The notes under the pieces were generated by a model. The model was not told the origin of the DNA. It did no database searches and saw only the letters and a list, made by a program, of their open reading frames with translations. The position numbers were made by a program, and so were the translations under genes. Shown piece by piece: positions 40,260 to 48,522 of a stretch of 56,857 bases of DNA (positions within the stretch are counted from its first letter, which is position 1; every line of letters begins with the position of its first letter). Source of the DNA: UBA2283 sp041658955. GTDB taxonomy: Bacteria; Patescibacteriota; Microgenomatia; UBA12405. The DNA lies in contig JBAZZE010000005.1 in assembly GCA_041658955.1 (NCBI GenBank), forward strand, positions 1 through 56,857. Reading direction: 5' to 3'.

Positions 40260-41483
40260 GTGAAAATCGGATATTTATCGTTTAGGATAGCCGGGAATGA
40301 TGGGGTTAGCTTGGAGGCGGTAAGGTGGCGGAAAATTTTAAAAAGGATGGGTCATAAAGTTGTGTTTGTCGCTGGTGAACTTGATCGCAGAGGTATTTTG
40401 ATTCCTGAACTTCACTTTACTAACCCCAGTGTAAATGAGGTTCATCGGGAAGTAGTGGACAATCACATTTCTTATCGCAAGATGGAAAAAAAGATTTATG
40501 AACTAGCGGGTAAGATTGAGGGGGTACTTAGAGAAGAATTCATAAATAACAAATTTGATGCGTTGATTGTGGCTAATGTTTTTAGTTTGCCCATACATTT
40601 TCCATTAGCAGTAGCACTGTCTCGGGTGATTGAGGATCTTAAAATTCCGACAATCGCTAAACATCACGACTTTTGGTGGGAGAGAAAAAGATACTTAAGA
40701 TCAGGATGTTTTGAATTTTTTCGCAAATTTTTTCCACCAGTAAGCCCACTAATAAAGCACGTTACTATCAATAGTATTTCGGCAGGAGAACTAAAAAAAA
40801 GAGCTGGGGTAGAGTCGACGGTGATTGGAGATTGTTTTGATTTTAATAATCCTAAAGCGTATAAAAATGGATTTTCGCAACAATGGCGGAAGGATTTTGG
40901 AATTAGTAAAAATGACATAGTTTTTTTGCAAGCAACTCGGATAGTTCCACGAAAAAAGATCGAACTATCAATTGAGTTAGTGGCAAAGCTAAACGATCCT
41001 AGGGTGATATTGGTACTGGCCGGTAGACATGGTGATGAGTCAGGAGACTATGAGGGTGACTTGAGAAATTTGGTGGAAACAAAAAAAATCAGAGCAGTAT
41101 TTATTGGGGATCGAGTTGAGGCAAATCGGATGGTAATTGATGGGAAAAGGAGTTATACCTTGTGGGATTGTTTTCATAATTGTGACCTGATGACCTATCC
41201 TTCAGATGTTGAGGGATTTGGTAATCAATTTATTGAAGCAATTTATTTTAGGGTGCCGGTATTTATAAATCGGTATAAGGTATATCGGACTGACCTAGAA
41301 AAACTAGGGTTTAAAACTATATCGATAAACGGTAAGGTGACTGATAAGGCAGTTGAGCAGGTTCGGCAAGTATTGGCAGATAAGAAAAAGGCTAAAAAAA
41401 TGACCGACACAAATTTTGAGATTGCTTCGAAGTATTTTTCCTATGAAGCTGTTGAGGAAAAACTAAAGACTTTAGGTTTCTAG
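40260..41483 (+). CDS. GT4-family glycosyltransferase, possibly glucosylglycerate-type
   Basis: A retaining GT-B glycosyltransferase. The N-terminal domain starts KIGYLSFRIAGNDGVSLEAVRW. The C-terminal donor domain has DIVFLQATRIVPRKKIELSIELVAKL and the E-x7-E region PSDVEGFGNQFIEAIYFRVPVFINRY, which resembles mannosylglucosylglycerate synthase-like enzymes. GTG at 40260 is proposed: TATATT (40247-40252) ends 7 nt before it, and upstream codons are TTG without support. It converges with a GH63-like hydrolase, overlapping by 12 nt. Confidence 0.75.
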   Translation: MKIGYLSFRIAGNDGVSLEAVRWRKILKRMGHKVVFVAGELDRRGILIPELHFTNPSVNEVHREVVDNHISYRKMEKKIYELAGKIEGVLREEFINNKFDALIVANVFSLPIHFPLAVALSRVIEDLKIPTIAKHHDFWWERKRYLRSGCFEFFRKFFPPVSPLIKHVTINSISAGELKKRAGVESTVIGDCFDFNNPKAYKNGFSQQWRKDFGISKNDIVFLQATRIVPRKKIELSIELVAKLNDPRVILVLAGRHGDESGDYEGDLRNLVETKKIRAVFIGDRVEANRMVIDGKRSYTLWDCFHNCDLMTYPSDVEGFGNQFIEAIYFRVPVFINRYKVYRTDLEKLGFKTISINGKVTDKAVEQVRQVLADKKKAKKMTDTNFEIASKYFSYEAVEEKLKTLGF

Positions 41484-42869
41484 TGGAAGTTTTAAATCGG
41501 TTAAGTTGGGTTGTGATAGTAAGGTATAAATTGCTGCTGTCCAGCTGAAAGTACCAAAGCCGTAAGCAGCATTTTGATTGTTGGGACGAGCTAAGCCAAG
41601 AGTTGGGTCAAAATATTCAAAAAAACCAGAGGAATCAATCATCTGCTTGGTACTACTTATCAAACTATCACGTAACAGGAGACATTTTGGATTTTGGCGA
41701 TTACGATGGAGTCCAATAATGGTGAATAAATTGGTAATGGGCCAGGTTGGTCCGCGCCAATAACGCTTGGTTTCAAAAACAGGATTGTTGAGGGAGGTGG
41801 TTGGTAGTGGGTACGGGGTGGCGTATTGTGAAGGATCAGAAAGCCGGCTGATTAAAGAGTCGATAATTTTAGGGGTAATGCCTGACGTCATTAGAGGAGA
41901 AAAAGTAGAGATGGTATTGGTAGATATTGTCTTATGTTGACCACGACTAACATCGATGTCTAGAAAAAGAGAGTCGGAATCCGACCATTGATTTTGAATA
42001 GCCTCCGAAGTCTGATGGGCAATCTTTAAGAAATAAGCTGAATCTTCTGACTCACCGACAACTGAACATAAAGAGGAGAGTGCTTCATTTGATAATGCCC
42101 AAAGCGAATTAAATAAAATATCTTTAACGGCAAAAGGTGAGTTGGTAATGATTTTGGTATAGTCCCAATTCCACTCGGAAAAAAGATGAACTAAATACAT
42201 GTAACGATAGTAATCCTCAAGCCCGGGTCGGTGAGTGTTATTGCCTATTTTATCGTCACTTCTGTAAGTATTTACTAAAATTTTTACTGAGTCAGGGATA
42301 GAATCTACACTGATATTTTTGAGCGGTTCATCCCAACGAGGGCTGTTGTCCAAACCACTTTCCCAAGGATGAACCACAGTAAGAAGTCCGGAATCCTCTG
42401 GATCGCGAAATGTTTTGAGGTAGTAATGGTACTTTTTGAGGGCTGGTAGTACTTGAGAGAGAAATTCGGAGGCAGCTTTTTTGTCAGGTGAGTTTTGATA
42501 AACATACCAAATACTAAATCCTAGAAGCGGAGGTTGGGTTATCCCCGAAGTGGATATTTCTCCGTGGGAAAACTGTTTGGTGTTCCAAAATTTAGGCCCG
42601 GGAAAATATTTGGTCTCATTAGGATTGAAAGTAATTTGGGCGATTAGTCCGTTGTCCCATTGACCGGAGATAAGGGCGATTATTTCATCGTATGCCCGAC
42701 TTGGGTCGATATGGACTAGACCCATAGCGTGAGTGGCTGAGTCCCAATTCCATTGGTGAATATAAAATTCACGAGATGGGACGGTACGACGGTAGTGGGT
42801 ATTATTTAAATCAACTTCGTAAAGATTGTGAAGTAAAACTTCTTTGGCCTTTTCTTTAGTTGATGGCAT
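41472..42869 (-). CDS. GH63-like glycoside hydrolase (alpha,alpha-6 barrel)
   Basis: A 465-residue protein with the (alpha/alpha)6 hydrolase layout. YIHQWNWDSATHAMGLVHID, SGQWDNGLIAQITFNP, PLLGFSIWYVYQ, VHPWESGLDNSPRWDEPL and RYWRGPTWPITNLFTIIGL match GH63 glucosidases, including glucosylglycerate hydrolases. The Asp in WNWDSA and a Glu in HPWESGLD are conserved positions. It is cytosolic, with no signal peptide. Pairing with the convergent GT4 suggests turnover of a small glucosyl solute. Confidence 0.8.
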   Translation of the reverse strand: MPSTKEKAKEVLLHNLYEVDLNNTHYRRTVPSREFYIHQWNWDSATHAMGLVHIDPSRAYDEIIALISGQWDNGLIAQITFNPNETKYFPGPKFWNTKQFSHGEISTSGITQPPLLGFSIWYVYQNSPDKKAASEFLSQVLPALKKYHYYLKTFRDPEDSGLLTVVHPWESGLDNSPRWDEPLKNISVDSIPDSVKILVNTYRSDDKIGNNTHRPGLEDYYRYMYLVHLFSEWNWDYTKIITNSPFAVKDILFNSLWALSNEALSSLCSVVGESEDSAYFLKIAHQTSEAIQNQWSDSDSLFLDIDVSRGQHKTISTNTISTFSPLMTSGITPKIIDSLISRLSDPSQYATPYPLPTTSLNNPVFETKRYWRGPTWPITNLFTIIGLHRNRQNPKCLLLRDSLISSTKQMIDSSGFFEYFDPTLGLARPNNQNAAYGFGTFSWTAAIYTLLSQPNLTDLKLPLET

Positions 42870-42900
42870 ATAAGATTTTAACTCTTTTGGGTGGATCTAG

Positions 42901-43683
42901 TTATTTTAATCCACACCAATAATCTGGATCAGAACAGAGGGGGTGATGGGTGATGATGTCGAGATATTTGCGGACAGTTGGTTCGAGTGGGTCGGATAAA
43001 TTGCCAATTGATCGAGCTGATTCACAACATCCATAAAGTTTTCCGTTGGACTGGAGTGAAAAAACATTACAACCAAAATCTTTGGGAGGATAGCAAGGAT
43101 AGTTGGTGCGGATATCTTTTTCTTGGTCTTTGGTGAGTGAGCCGAGACGGTCGGTAAGATAAGTGCGATGTTGGCCAAAAATATCTAGTTTATCTTTGTA
43201 AGGATAGGAGTCTTTGGTAATTAGATAAAATATTTCGACTGGAAAGCCTAAAGACAGGGCTTTTTTGACGAAGTCTTTTGATTTTTTAAAGTTGCCTTCT
43301 CCTCGGTTTTGGTCATGGATTTTTTGAGGACCATCGAAAGAAACAATTAGTTGACAGTTGTGAGGTTCGTTAATTTCCTCAAGGCGATCAATTACTCCAT
43401 TGGTAATGATCGAGACAAAGATTCCTTGAGAAATAGCAGCATTGATCAAAGTGGGAAATTCTTTAAGAGTAAAAACTTCGCCGCCGCAAAAGATAATGGA
43501 TTTTAGTTTTAAAGATCCAATTGAGTTGAGGGCTTTTTGATATTCAGATATAAAACTTAAAATCTGGTCATTGCTCAAGATACTTTTAGTTTTATCGGTA
43601 TAACAATAGAGACAGCGAAGATTACACAACTCAAGAGGCGAGATGTAGATGTTTTCTAGATTAGATAGGGGAGATGTGGACAC
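42901..43683 (-). CDS. Radical SAM protein with C-terminal cysteine cluster
   Basis: A 260-residue protein. The CNLRCLYCYTD motif binds the [4Fe-4S] cluster. IIFCGGEVFTL corresponds to the SAM-binding GGE, and IITNGV and LIVSFDGPQKIHDQNRG belong to the barrel. The C-terminal part has additional cysteines (YPCYPPKDFGCNVFSLQSNGKLYGCCESA, HPLCSDPDYWCG), a SPASM/twitch-like auxiliary cluster region. Such proteins modify peptides or cofactors; no precursor peptide is recognised next to it. Confidence 0.8.
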   Translation of the reverse strand: MSTSPLSNLENIYISPLELCNLRCLYCYTDKTKSILSNDQILSFISEYQKALNSIGSLKLKSIIFCGGEVFTLKEFPTLINAAISQGIFVSIITNGVIDRLEEINEPHNCQLIVSFDGPQKIHDQNRGEGNFKKSKDFVKKALSLGFPVEIFYLITKDSYPYKDKLDIFGQHRTYLTDRLGSLTKDQEKDIRTNYPCYPPKDFGCNVFSLQSNGKLYGCCESARSIGNLSDPLEPTVRKYLDIITHHPLCSDPDYWCGLK

Positions 43684-43711
43684 AACGAATTATACAGGAG
43701 AATCGGGCAAA

Positions 43712-43891
43712 CTATTTTAGTTTGGTGGATTCTTTGTGTTCTGTGCGTTTTTTGCACCAGTTGCAATACTTGACGAATTTTAGTTTGTCAGGAGTATTAG
43801 TTTTGTTTTTTTCGGAGAGATAGTTTTGGGCTCCACAGACTGCGCAGTTGAGAGCGATCAAAATTCTAGGTGTTTTTTTTGCTTTAGCCAT
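43712..43891 (-). CDS. rpmG: 50S ribosomal protein L33
   Basis: A 59-residue protein, MAKAKKTPRILIALNCAVCG at the start, YLSEKNKTNTPDKLKFVKYCNWC in the middle and EHKESTKLK at the end. Both zinc-binding CxxC pairs and the N-x-x-x-T-P-D-K-L motif are diagnostic of L33. TACAAT (43899-43904, minus strand) ends 7 nt before the ATG, so it has its own leaderless promoter. Confidence 0.95.
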   Translation of the reverse strand: MAKAKKTPRILIALNCAVCGAQNYLSEKNKTNTPDKLKFVKYCNWCKKRTEHKESTKLK

Positions 43892-43967
43892 GGCTGATAT
43901 TGTAAAACAAATCCTAAGTTATGGCAATGATATAAGTTTAAAAATTTTTTTACTGAGTCCGTGTGGG

Positions 43968-43999
43968 AAGTGCGACGCCAAATAGGCGTCGCACTTCTT
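43968..43999. terminator. Strong 13-bp hairpin past the second GC-rich secreted gene
   Basis: GAAGTGCGACGCC and GGCGTCGCACTTC pair perfectly with a 5-nt loop. A T-rich TTTATT follows on the plus side; on the minus side the next bases are CCACACGG, so it is not a textbook terminator for the minus-strand gene that ends at 44041. It may stabilise that transcript's 3' end. Confidence 0.55.
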
Positions 44000-44040
44000 T
44001 ATTACGGACCCAGCATGGTCTTATCTACGATTGGAAAGGG

Positions 44041-44907
44041 TCACGGGCACTTTTTCGGCTCGTTTTTATCTTCTGGCTTGTCGCAGGCAGGCACCGTGAT
44101 GGTTGGGGTGTTGACTTTGACCTCAACTGTGACGGTGGTACTGTCGGCAGGCTGTTGTCCGGGAGGGGCTTTCAGCGCTGGGTTGAGAATGGTGACATCA
44201 CCAGTGACCTCGTCGGTGGTGCTGCTCCAATTGTCGTTGGGGAGAGTGATGTTGACCACAGCGGGGACAATCGGGTCCAGAGCGGTGTCATTGGCGGCGG
44301 CATCACCTTCAGTGCTGGTATCAGCATCAGCTACGACTGGACAGGATGAGCCAAGTGCGACAGCGGCGCCGGAAGAAATCAGGTTGTTGGCGCGCGGTAA
44401 AGGCATCTCATCGCTGGTGGTTCCGGCGGGGCACAAGGTCACCTTGACCTTGTTGGTTCCAAAAGCGTTGCCATTGTTATCAGCTACCACAGGCGGAACA
44501 GCGGGACAAGCTTGTCCAGCAAGGACAACTCCACCTTTGGCGAGACGCTGAATGGCAGACGGGATTGGAAGGTCGAAGGTGGTACCATCAGCAGGACATG
44601 GGCTGAGAGTGACCTTGTCAGCGCCAGAGCTGGGAGTGCCGGGAACGTTTGGAACTTTCGGGGTGTTGTAAGCGCAGACGAGCATTTTGACTGTTTCAAC
44701 GGATCCATTATCAACTGCACCGTTGAGAGCATTGGCTGTGTCGGAGTTCAAGATCAATTCACCCCAATCACAGGTCATGGAGTCGCCCTTGAAATAGGTT
44801 GGTTCGACGGTGTTGCTCTTCGCCTGAGTGTAGCTCGTGCCCGCTAGTGCGGCAAGAAGCATGGCAAAGAGAATGGTGAATCTGAAAAGACGAGAGGGAG
44901 TTTTCAC
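44041..44907 (-). CDS. Secreted repeat protein, GC-rich gene with Shine-Dalgarno
   Basis: A 288-residue protein. The signal peptide (LFRFTILFAMLLAALAGTSYTQA) is cleaved near residue 28. Residues 99-136 and 155-190 are two copies of a repeat with V-x-L-x-P-C-P near the start and L-P-x-P-x-A-x-x-L-x-x-G then C-P at the end. Residues 46-80 look like a third, divergent copy. A Thr/Val-rich domain and a Cys/Lys/Pro-rich tail follow. The GTG start is preceded by AAAGGA. GC content and codon use differ from the neighbours. It shares its layout with the 31569 gene but no obvious sequence. Confidence 0.65.
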   Translation of the reverse strand: MKTPSRLFRFTILFAMLLAALAGTSYTQAKSNTVEPTYFKGDSMTCDWGELILNSDTANALNGAVDNGSVETVKMLVCAYNTPKVPNVPGTPSSGADKVTLSPCPADGTTFDLPIPSAIQRLAKGGVVLAGQACPAVPPVVADNNGNAFGTNKVKVTLCPAGTTSDEMPLPRANNLISSGAAVALGSSCPVVADADTSTEGDAAANDTALDPIVPAVVNITLPNDNWSSTTDEVTGDVTILNPALKAPPGQQPADSTTVTVEVKVNTPTITVPACDKPEDKNEPKKCP

Positions 44908-45240
44908 TTTGATGTTCCTTTATGGTGTTATCTATGATTTATTCATTCAATTATTCGACACATACGCAGAAGCGTTCTTACGGACATACGATCTTGACAA
45001 CTATCTGAAAACTTTTACAGATCATGGACAACTCCTCCGAGTTGTTCTTTCGCTTTCCAAGCCCACATTCTCACTTTCATTGTTGGGAGACTGTTCCCAT
45101 ATCCAATGAAATAATAATCTTTTATCAGTTTCCTAGGCTGATGTATATTCGATTAATTGTGAGTGGAAATCGACAAAGAAAAAGTTCTTAACCGGTTACC
45201 ACTCACAATGTGAAAGTGTATTTATAAATAAGACCAATTT

Positions 45241-45288
45241 TTAATGTACAGGTATCGGGCGAGTGACAATTGCTTTGATTGGTCTCAC
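45241..45288 (-). CDS. Possible 15-codon upstream ORF in the leader
   Basis: GTG start, 15 codons (MRPIKAIVTRPIPVH), TAA stop. A GGAGG ends 6 nt before the GTG, a strong Shine-Dalgarno in a window where most genes lack one. The uORF lies inside the loop closed by GACCAAT/ATTGGTC, so its translation would open that stem. It could be a leader peptide coupling ribosome behaviour to the secreted gene. Such a short ORF may be chance. Confidence 0.35.
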   Translation of the reverse strand: MRPIKAIVTRPIPVH

Positions 45289-45306
45289 TTTTTACCTCCA
45301 ATTAAC

Positions 45307-45366
45307 AAAAAAAACCGACTCCGCTTTATTAATTAGTGTTGTCTAATTTATAAAGACTGGCCGGTT
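45307..45366 (-). terminator. Possible attenuator within the second leader
   Basis: In transcript direction TTTATAAATTAG and CTAATTAATAAA pair (one mismatch), closed further out by AACCG/CGGTT, and eight U residues follow immediately (45307-45314). Termination here would yield a short RNA of about 110 nt and silence the downstream gene. The internal loop between the two stems is large, which weakens the call. Confidence 0.45.
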
Positions 45367-45424
45367 GTAATTATCCAAATGGGCGGTCTTTGGATCAAGG
45401 CGTTTTGTCTTAATTGTTACGTGA

Positions 45425-45453
45425 ATATTAATATGTTTATACCTAAATGTCAA
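45425..45453 (-). promoter_or_regulatory. Promoter for the second leader RNA
   Basis: On the minus strand TTGACA (45448-45453) and TAATAT (45425-45430) are separated by 17 nt. The -35 and following bases (ATTGACATT-TAGGT) resemble those at 32702-32707, so both secreted genes may share promoter ancestry. Confidence 0.65.
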
Positions 45454-45544
45454 TATTTTGATGGTAGACAGAGTATGTATCGGGTGTGTTACAATCTGGG
45501 GAAAGCAAGCCGTACGTTTATTAATTAGAAGTAATAAAACATAT

Positions 45545-45769
45545 ATGGCAGCAGGAATTTTTCTAAGAATTGGTGATATTTCGGTACCAGTACCGAGTGG
45601 GTTAGCGCTTGATGATAAGGGTATGGAATTACTAAGAAAGCTAGCTCAAACTCCTGGGGACACTCCAGAAGGAAGGACTGCAAGAGAAAAGCTAATGGGT
45701 GAAAGCGGTTTGGTTTTAAATCAGCAAACAAGTATGTGGGAAGTCCCAGTGGCAAGGGTAACTAGTTAG
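45545..45769 (+). CDS. Small hypothetical protein
   Basis: A 74-residue protein starting MAAGIFLRIGDISVPVPSG. It contains a helix (DKGMELLRKLAQ) and ends WEVPVARVTS. The frame opens at 45458, but the ATG at 45545 follows TAATAA at 5 nt and is preferred. It ends 1 nt before the stop of the convergent SGNH gene. No domain was recognised. Confidence 0.5.
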   Translation: MAAGIFLRIGDISVPVPSGLALDDKGMELLRKLAQTPGDTPEGRTAREKLMGESGLVLNQQTSMWEVPVARVTS

Positions 45770-46651
45770 TTAGTTTTCTAGTAGTTTGTGTTTGTTTATA
45801 GTTTCGACGACAGTATCGGAGAATAGAGCGGCACCAATAGCGGATGGATGAAGATTGTCGGTGGAACTAATATATTGGCGTTGACCATCGTTACCAGAAA
45901 GACTAGCTTGGTAGGTGTTAGCCAAAGGATAACCTTGAGAAGTGGCGTAATTGATGGCGTTTTGAAGATAGAGCTTGGTGGTATTGGCTTTTTCGATTTT
46001 TTCAAGTGAGGTAAGATGAAGGTCTTTGATGCCATTTCCATAAACTATTGAATTGGGAGCAATGGTGGCAGCAATAACTATTTTGGCTTTAGGGAGCTTT
46101 TGTTTAATAGTAGTAGTAATGGCTCCAAGAGCTAGCCAATGACGGTCGATACCTGCTTGTGTGTTACCAAAATTATTGTAGGCAAAAGATTCGACGACTA
46201 CGATATCAGGGTTGGTAGAGACCAAACTTTCGAAATGTTTACCATTGTAATCGTATCCTTGAGTTAGTCGAGAAAGTCCAGACTCAATATCTTTTGAGCC
46301 AACACCATAATTAAGTAGATTAAAAGAACGATTGGGAAATTGTTTGGTGAGAGATTGGTGAAGAGTAGTCACATCTGGGCCGAGAGTGTCGATCATGGAG
46401 TCACCAAGTAGAGCAATGGTGGTGACTTTGTCACCGCCACCAATGTTGGCATTTGTAGGTGCGGCTATGGGTGTAGATGAAGCGGGTGTGGTAGTAGTAA
46501 CACCAAGAACTTGAGCGGTAGAAATGGTGTTGGAAGATGAGGAATAATTTGTGGGATGATATGCCTCAAGAAGCTGGTAGAATAGGGGAATTTGAGCGTT
46601 TGCAGGCCGCGTAAATACGACAAGTAATAATACTAGCAGTGCTAGGAACAT
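45770..46651 (-). CDS. Exported SGNH/GDSL-like hydrolase
   Basis: A 293-residue protein. The N-terminal signal (FLALLVLLLVVFTRPANAQ) is followed by a Thr/Ser-rich linker. The catalytic block I is ALLGDSMIDTLG, the Gly block is NYGVGS, and block V is SSTDNLHPSAIG with the Asp-x-x-His dyad. These hydrolases remove acyl groups from lipids, peptidoglycan or glycans outside the cytoplasmic membrane. The substrate is unknown. Confidence 0.82.
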   Translation of the reverse strand: MFLALLVLLLVVFTRPANAQIPLFYQLLEAYHPTNYSSSSNTISTAQVLGVTTTTPASSTPIAAPTNANIGGGDKVTTIALLGDSMIDTLGPDVTTLHQSLTKQFPNRSFNLLNYGVGSKDIESGLSRLTQGYDYNGKHFESLVSTNPDIVVVESFAYNNFGNTQAGIDRHWLALGAITTTIKQKLPKAKIVIAATIAPNSIVYGNGIKDLHLTSLEKIEKANTTKLYLQNAINYATSQGYPLANTYQASLSGNDGQRQYISSTDNLHPSAIGAALFSDTVVETINKHKLLEN

Positions 46652-46678
46652 AAATCAGTATAACTCGTCGGAACCTAT

Positions 46679-46996
46679 CTAGCCTAGGCTATAGTTACTC
46701 AATTTATCTTTATACTTTTTGATTTGCTTTTCAACTTCTTCGGCGAGATCGATAAGACCAGATTCGAGTATTTTGTGAGAAGTCTTGGCGAAGATATGTT
46801 CTTTACCGGGAAGGTTCATATCAATATTTAGTTGAAGGACATCAAACTTATCTTTTTCAATATGAATTAGGGCTGATTTCATTTCTGGAGCAAACTTGGT
46901 TAGAAGTTTGTCGAGTCTTTGACCTACCTTGACCTCAACGAGATCCTTGGTACTTTGAGAGACGTTAAAGTTATCACCGATGATCTGAATATTCAT
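46679..46996 (-). CDS. hpf: Ribosome hibernation-promoting factor (HPF/RaiA), short form
   Basis: A 105-residue protein with the single N-terminal HPF domain. MNIQIIGDNFNVSQSTKDLVEVKVGQRLDKL, LIHIEKDKFDVLQLNIDMNLPGKEHIFAKTSHKI and DLAEEVEKQIKKYKDKL follow the beta-alpha-beta-beta-beta-alpha order. It inactivates ribosomes in stationary phase. The C-terminal dimerisation domain of long HPF is absent. Confidence 0.88.
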   Translation of the reverse strand: MNIQIIGDNFNVSQSTKDLVEVKVGQRLDKLLTKFAPEMKSALIHIEKDKFDVLQLNIDMNLPGKEHIFAKTSHKILESGLIDLAEEVEKQIKKYKDKLSNYSLG

Positions 46997-47050
46997 GGGA
47001 AAAGTTTAAACATTAACAGTTAAGGATAGCATAGTGGCCGTGAATAGTTC

Positions 47051-48505
47051 TTAGAATAGCCTTGATCCGGCTATAATCGTAGTCATACCAATTAGGTGAG
47101 AAGATAGGGCAATTAGAATAAATTTAATACCAGATAATTTGGATAGACCCATCAGGCTTACAGCGACCTCGTCGGGGATTGGTGAAGCCATGATAATAGC
47201 TCCAAGAACTGGAAGTGTCCAAGCAAAGTAATGAGTATGGAGAATTTTATGGAGATGACTTTTATTTAGTAAGTTTTTATAAATAGGAGCAATATGGGTA
47301 GGAGCTTTGTTTTTAACTAGGGAAAAAATTAAATAATCACAAAAGGCGGCACCAAGCCCAGCAAAGAGAATCAGAAGCACTGGAGAATAAAGTCCACTAA
47401 GTTTGATTAGAATAATTCCTCCGGTAGCTACTGTAAAAGTGGAGGCGAAGAGCATTCCGCCGACAAAAGCGATGAGTAAGGGGTAAGAAGATAAGTGAGT
47501 CAGAAAGACATTTAGTAAAGGACTCTGAGCAAGGATGATGGCTAGTAGAATGCCCAACACCAAAAGAATTAGATTGCGACGTTTGTGGCGATGATGTGGA
47601 GACGGTTTGGCTTTGGGGGTGAGAATCATCTGTAGAGGTATAAGTAAAAGATTGGAGATTACTGTATAGACAATTGAGGGAAGGGCAACTAAGGGAGTGA
47701 AGACTGTTAGGGCCAGAAGTGTACCCAGGGTATAGTTTTTGTAACTACTACTAATAGCGTAAGTGACTTTTTCGGGGTGATTTTTGCCTAAAAAGTATCC
47801 GAGACAAAAGTCAATAATAATTAGGACTGAAATAACTATTCCTAATACCAGTGACAATTGGAGGTTGTCGACAACAATATTTTTAAGTGGAGAAATAATT
47901 CCCAGAATAATAAAAAATAGGATGACGATGGAAATGCTAGGGGAGTATTCGTTTAACCTTTGGCCGTACTTAGTTTTGCCAAATAATACAGCTAAGATCA
48001 AAGGAATTACCACGAGATAGGCTATAGTGCGGCTCATGTCAAAAAGATCCATTTTGATGACAGTGTGGGCAAAAACCCAAACAAAGAGTGGTACAAAAAT
48101 TGGACTTAGAAAATTACTGATAGAAGTGGAAACGAGAGCTTTGATAGGGACCCCACCATATATGTTGGATAGAAAAACGGCACTACGACCAGCGGGAATG
48201 GTGGCCGAGATAATTAGGCCTAAGAATATTGGCGGAGAGAAATAATCGCGTAGGAGAAAAACAATCAAAGGTGAAACTAAATGGACGATAACCAGCATTA
48301 GGGAAATGTTTTTAAAATCACTCAGGCTACGAATTATTTCGGAAATTTTTAAGTCAAGACAACTCAAAAACATCATGAGGATTAGGAGTGAATTAAGATA
48401 GGGTTTAAGTAGAGAACCAAATCCAGGAAAAGCAAAACTGACAGCTATGGCAATCAGGATAATCAATCCAGTGTGATGTTTGATCGAAGTATTAATATTA
48501 TCCAC
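47051..48505 (-). CDS. BASS-type transporter fused to a DedA/VTT-like membrane domain
   Basis: A 484-residue polytopic protein. Residues 1-310 have the bile-acid:sodium symporter (BASS) pattern with about ten helices, including SLLILMMFLSCLDLKISEI and SATIPAGRSAVFLSNIYGG. After a basic linker (KAKPSPHHRHKRRN), residues 345-484 have GGMLFASTFTVATGGIILIKL, GAAFCDYLIFSLVKNK and PIPDEVAVSLMGLSKLSGIKF, resembling DedA/SNARE-associated (VTT) membrane proteins. Both halves may be one transport unit. It is followed by the P-type ATPase-like gene upstream in the same direction. Confidence 0.6.
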   Translation of the reverse strand: MDNINTSIKHHTGLIILIAIAVSFAFPGFGSLLKPYLNSLLILMMFLSCLDLKISEIIRSLSDFKNISLMLVIVHLVSPLIVFLLRDYFSPPIFLGLIISATIPAGRSAVFLSNIYGGVPIKALVSTSISNFLSPIFVPLFVWVFAHTVIKMDLFDMSRTIAYLVVIPLILAVLFGKTKYGQRLNEYSPSISIVILFFIILGIISPLKNIVVDNLQLSLVLGIVISVLIIIDFCLGYFLGKNHPEKVTYAISSSYKNYTLGTLLALTVFTPLVALPSIVYTVISNLLLIPLQMILTPKAKPSPHHRHKRRNLILLVLGILLAIILAQSPLLNVFLTHLSSYPLLIAFVGGMLFASTFTVATGGIILIKLSGLYSPVLLILFAGLGAAFCDYLIFSLVKNKAPTHIAPIYKNLLNKSHLHKILHTHYFAWTLPVLGAIIMASPIPDEVAVSLMGLSKLSGIKFILIALSSHLIGMTTIIAGSRLF

Positions 48506-48522
48506 TGATTTAGGTTAACAGA

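Larger units (their letters stand above)
44908..45418 (-). ncRNA. Hairpin-rich leader RNA of the second GC-rich secreted gene
   Basis: About 510 nt between a TTGACA-17-TAATAT promoter and the GTG start. Stems include ATCCAAA/TTTGGAT (45373-45395), a terminator-like stem at 45307-45366, GACCAAT/ATTGGTC (45232-45284), an 11-bp ATTGTGAGTGG/CCACTCACAAT (45156-45210), ATCAG/CTGAT, ACAACTC/GAGTTGT (45028-45045), ATCTG/CAGAT and ACGC/GCGT. The arrangement parallels the 32220-32672 leader without clear primary sequence identity. Confidence 0.45.

Noticed and set aside
43961..44551. 196-codon plus-strand frame
   Set aside because: Antisense shadow of the second GC-rich secreted gene; low-complexity Ser/Val/Thr composition and no start signal.
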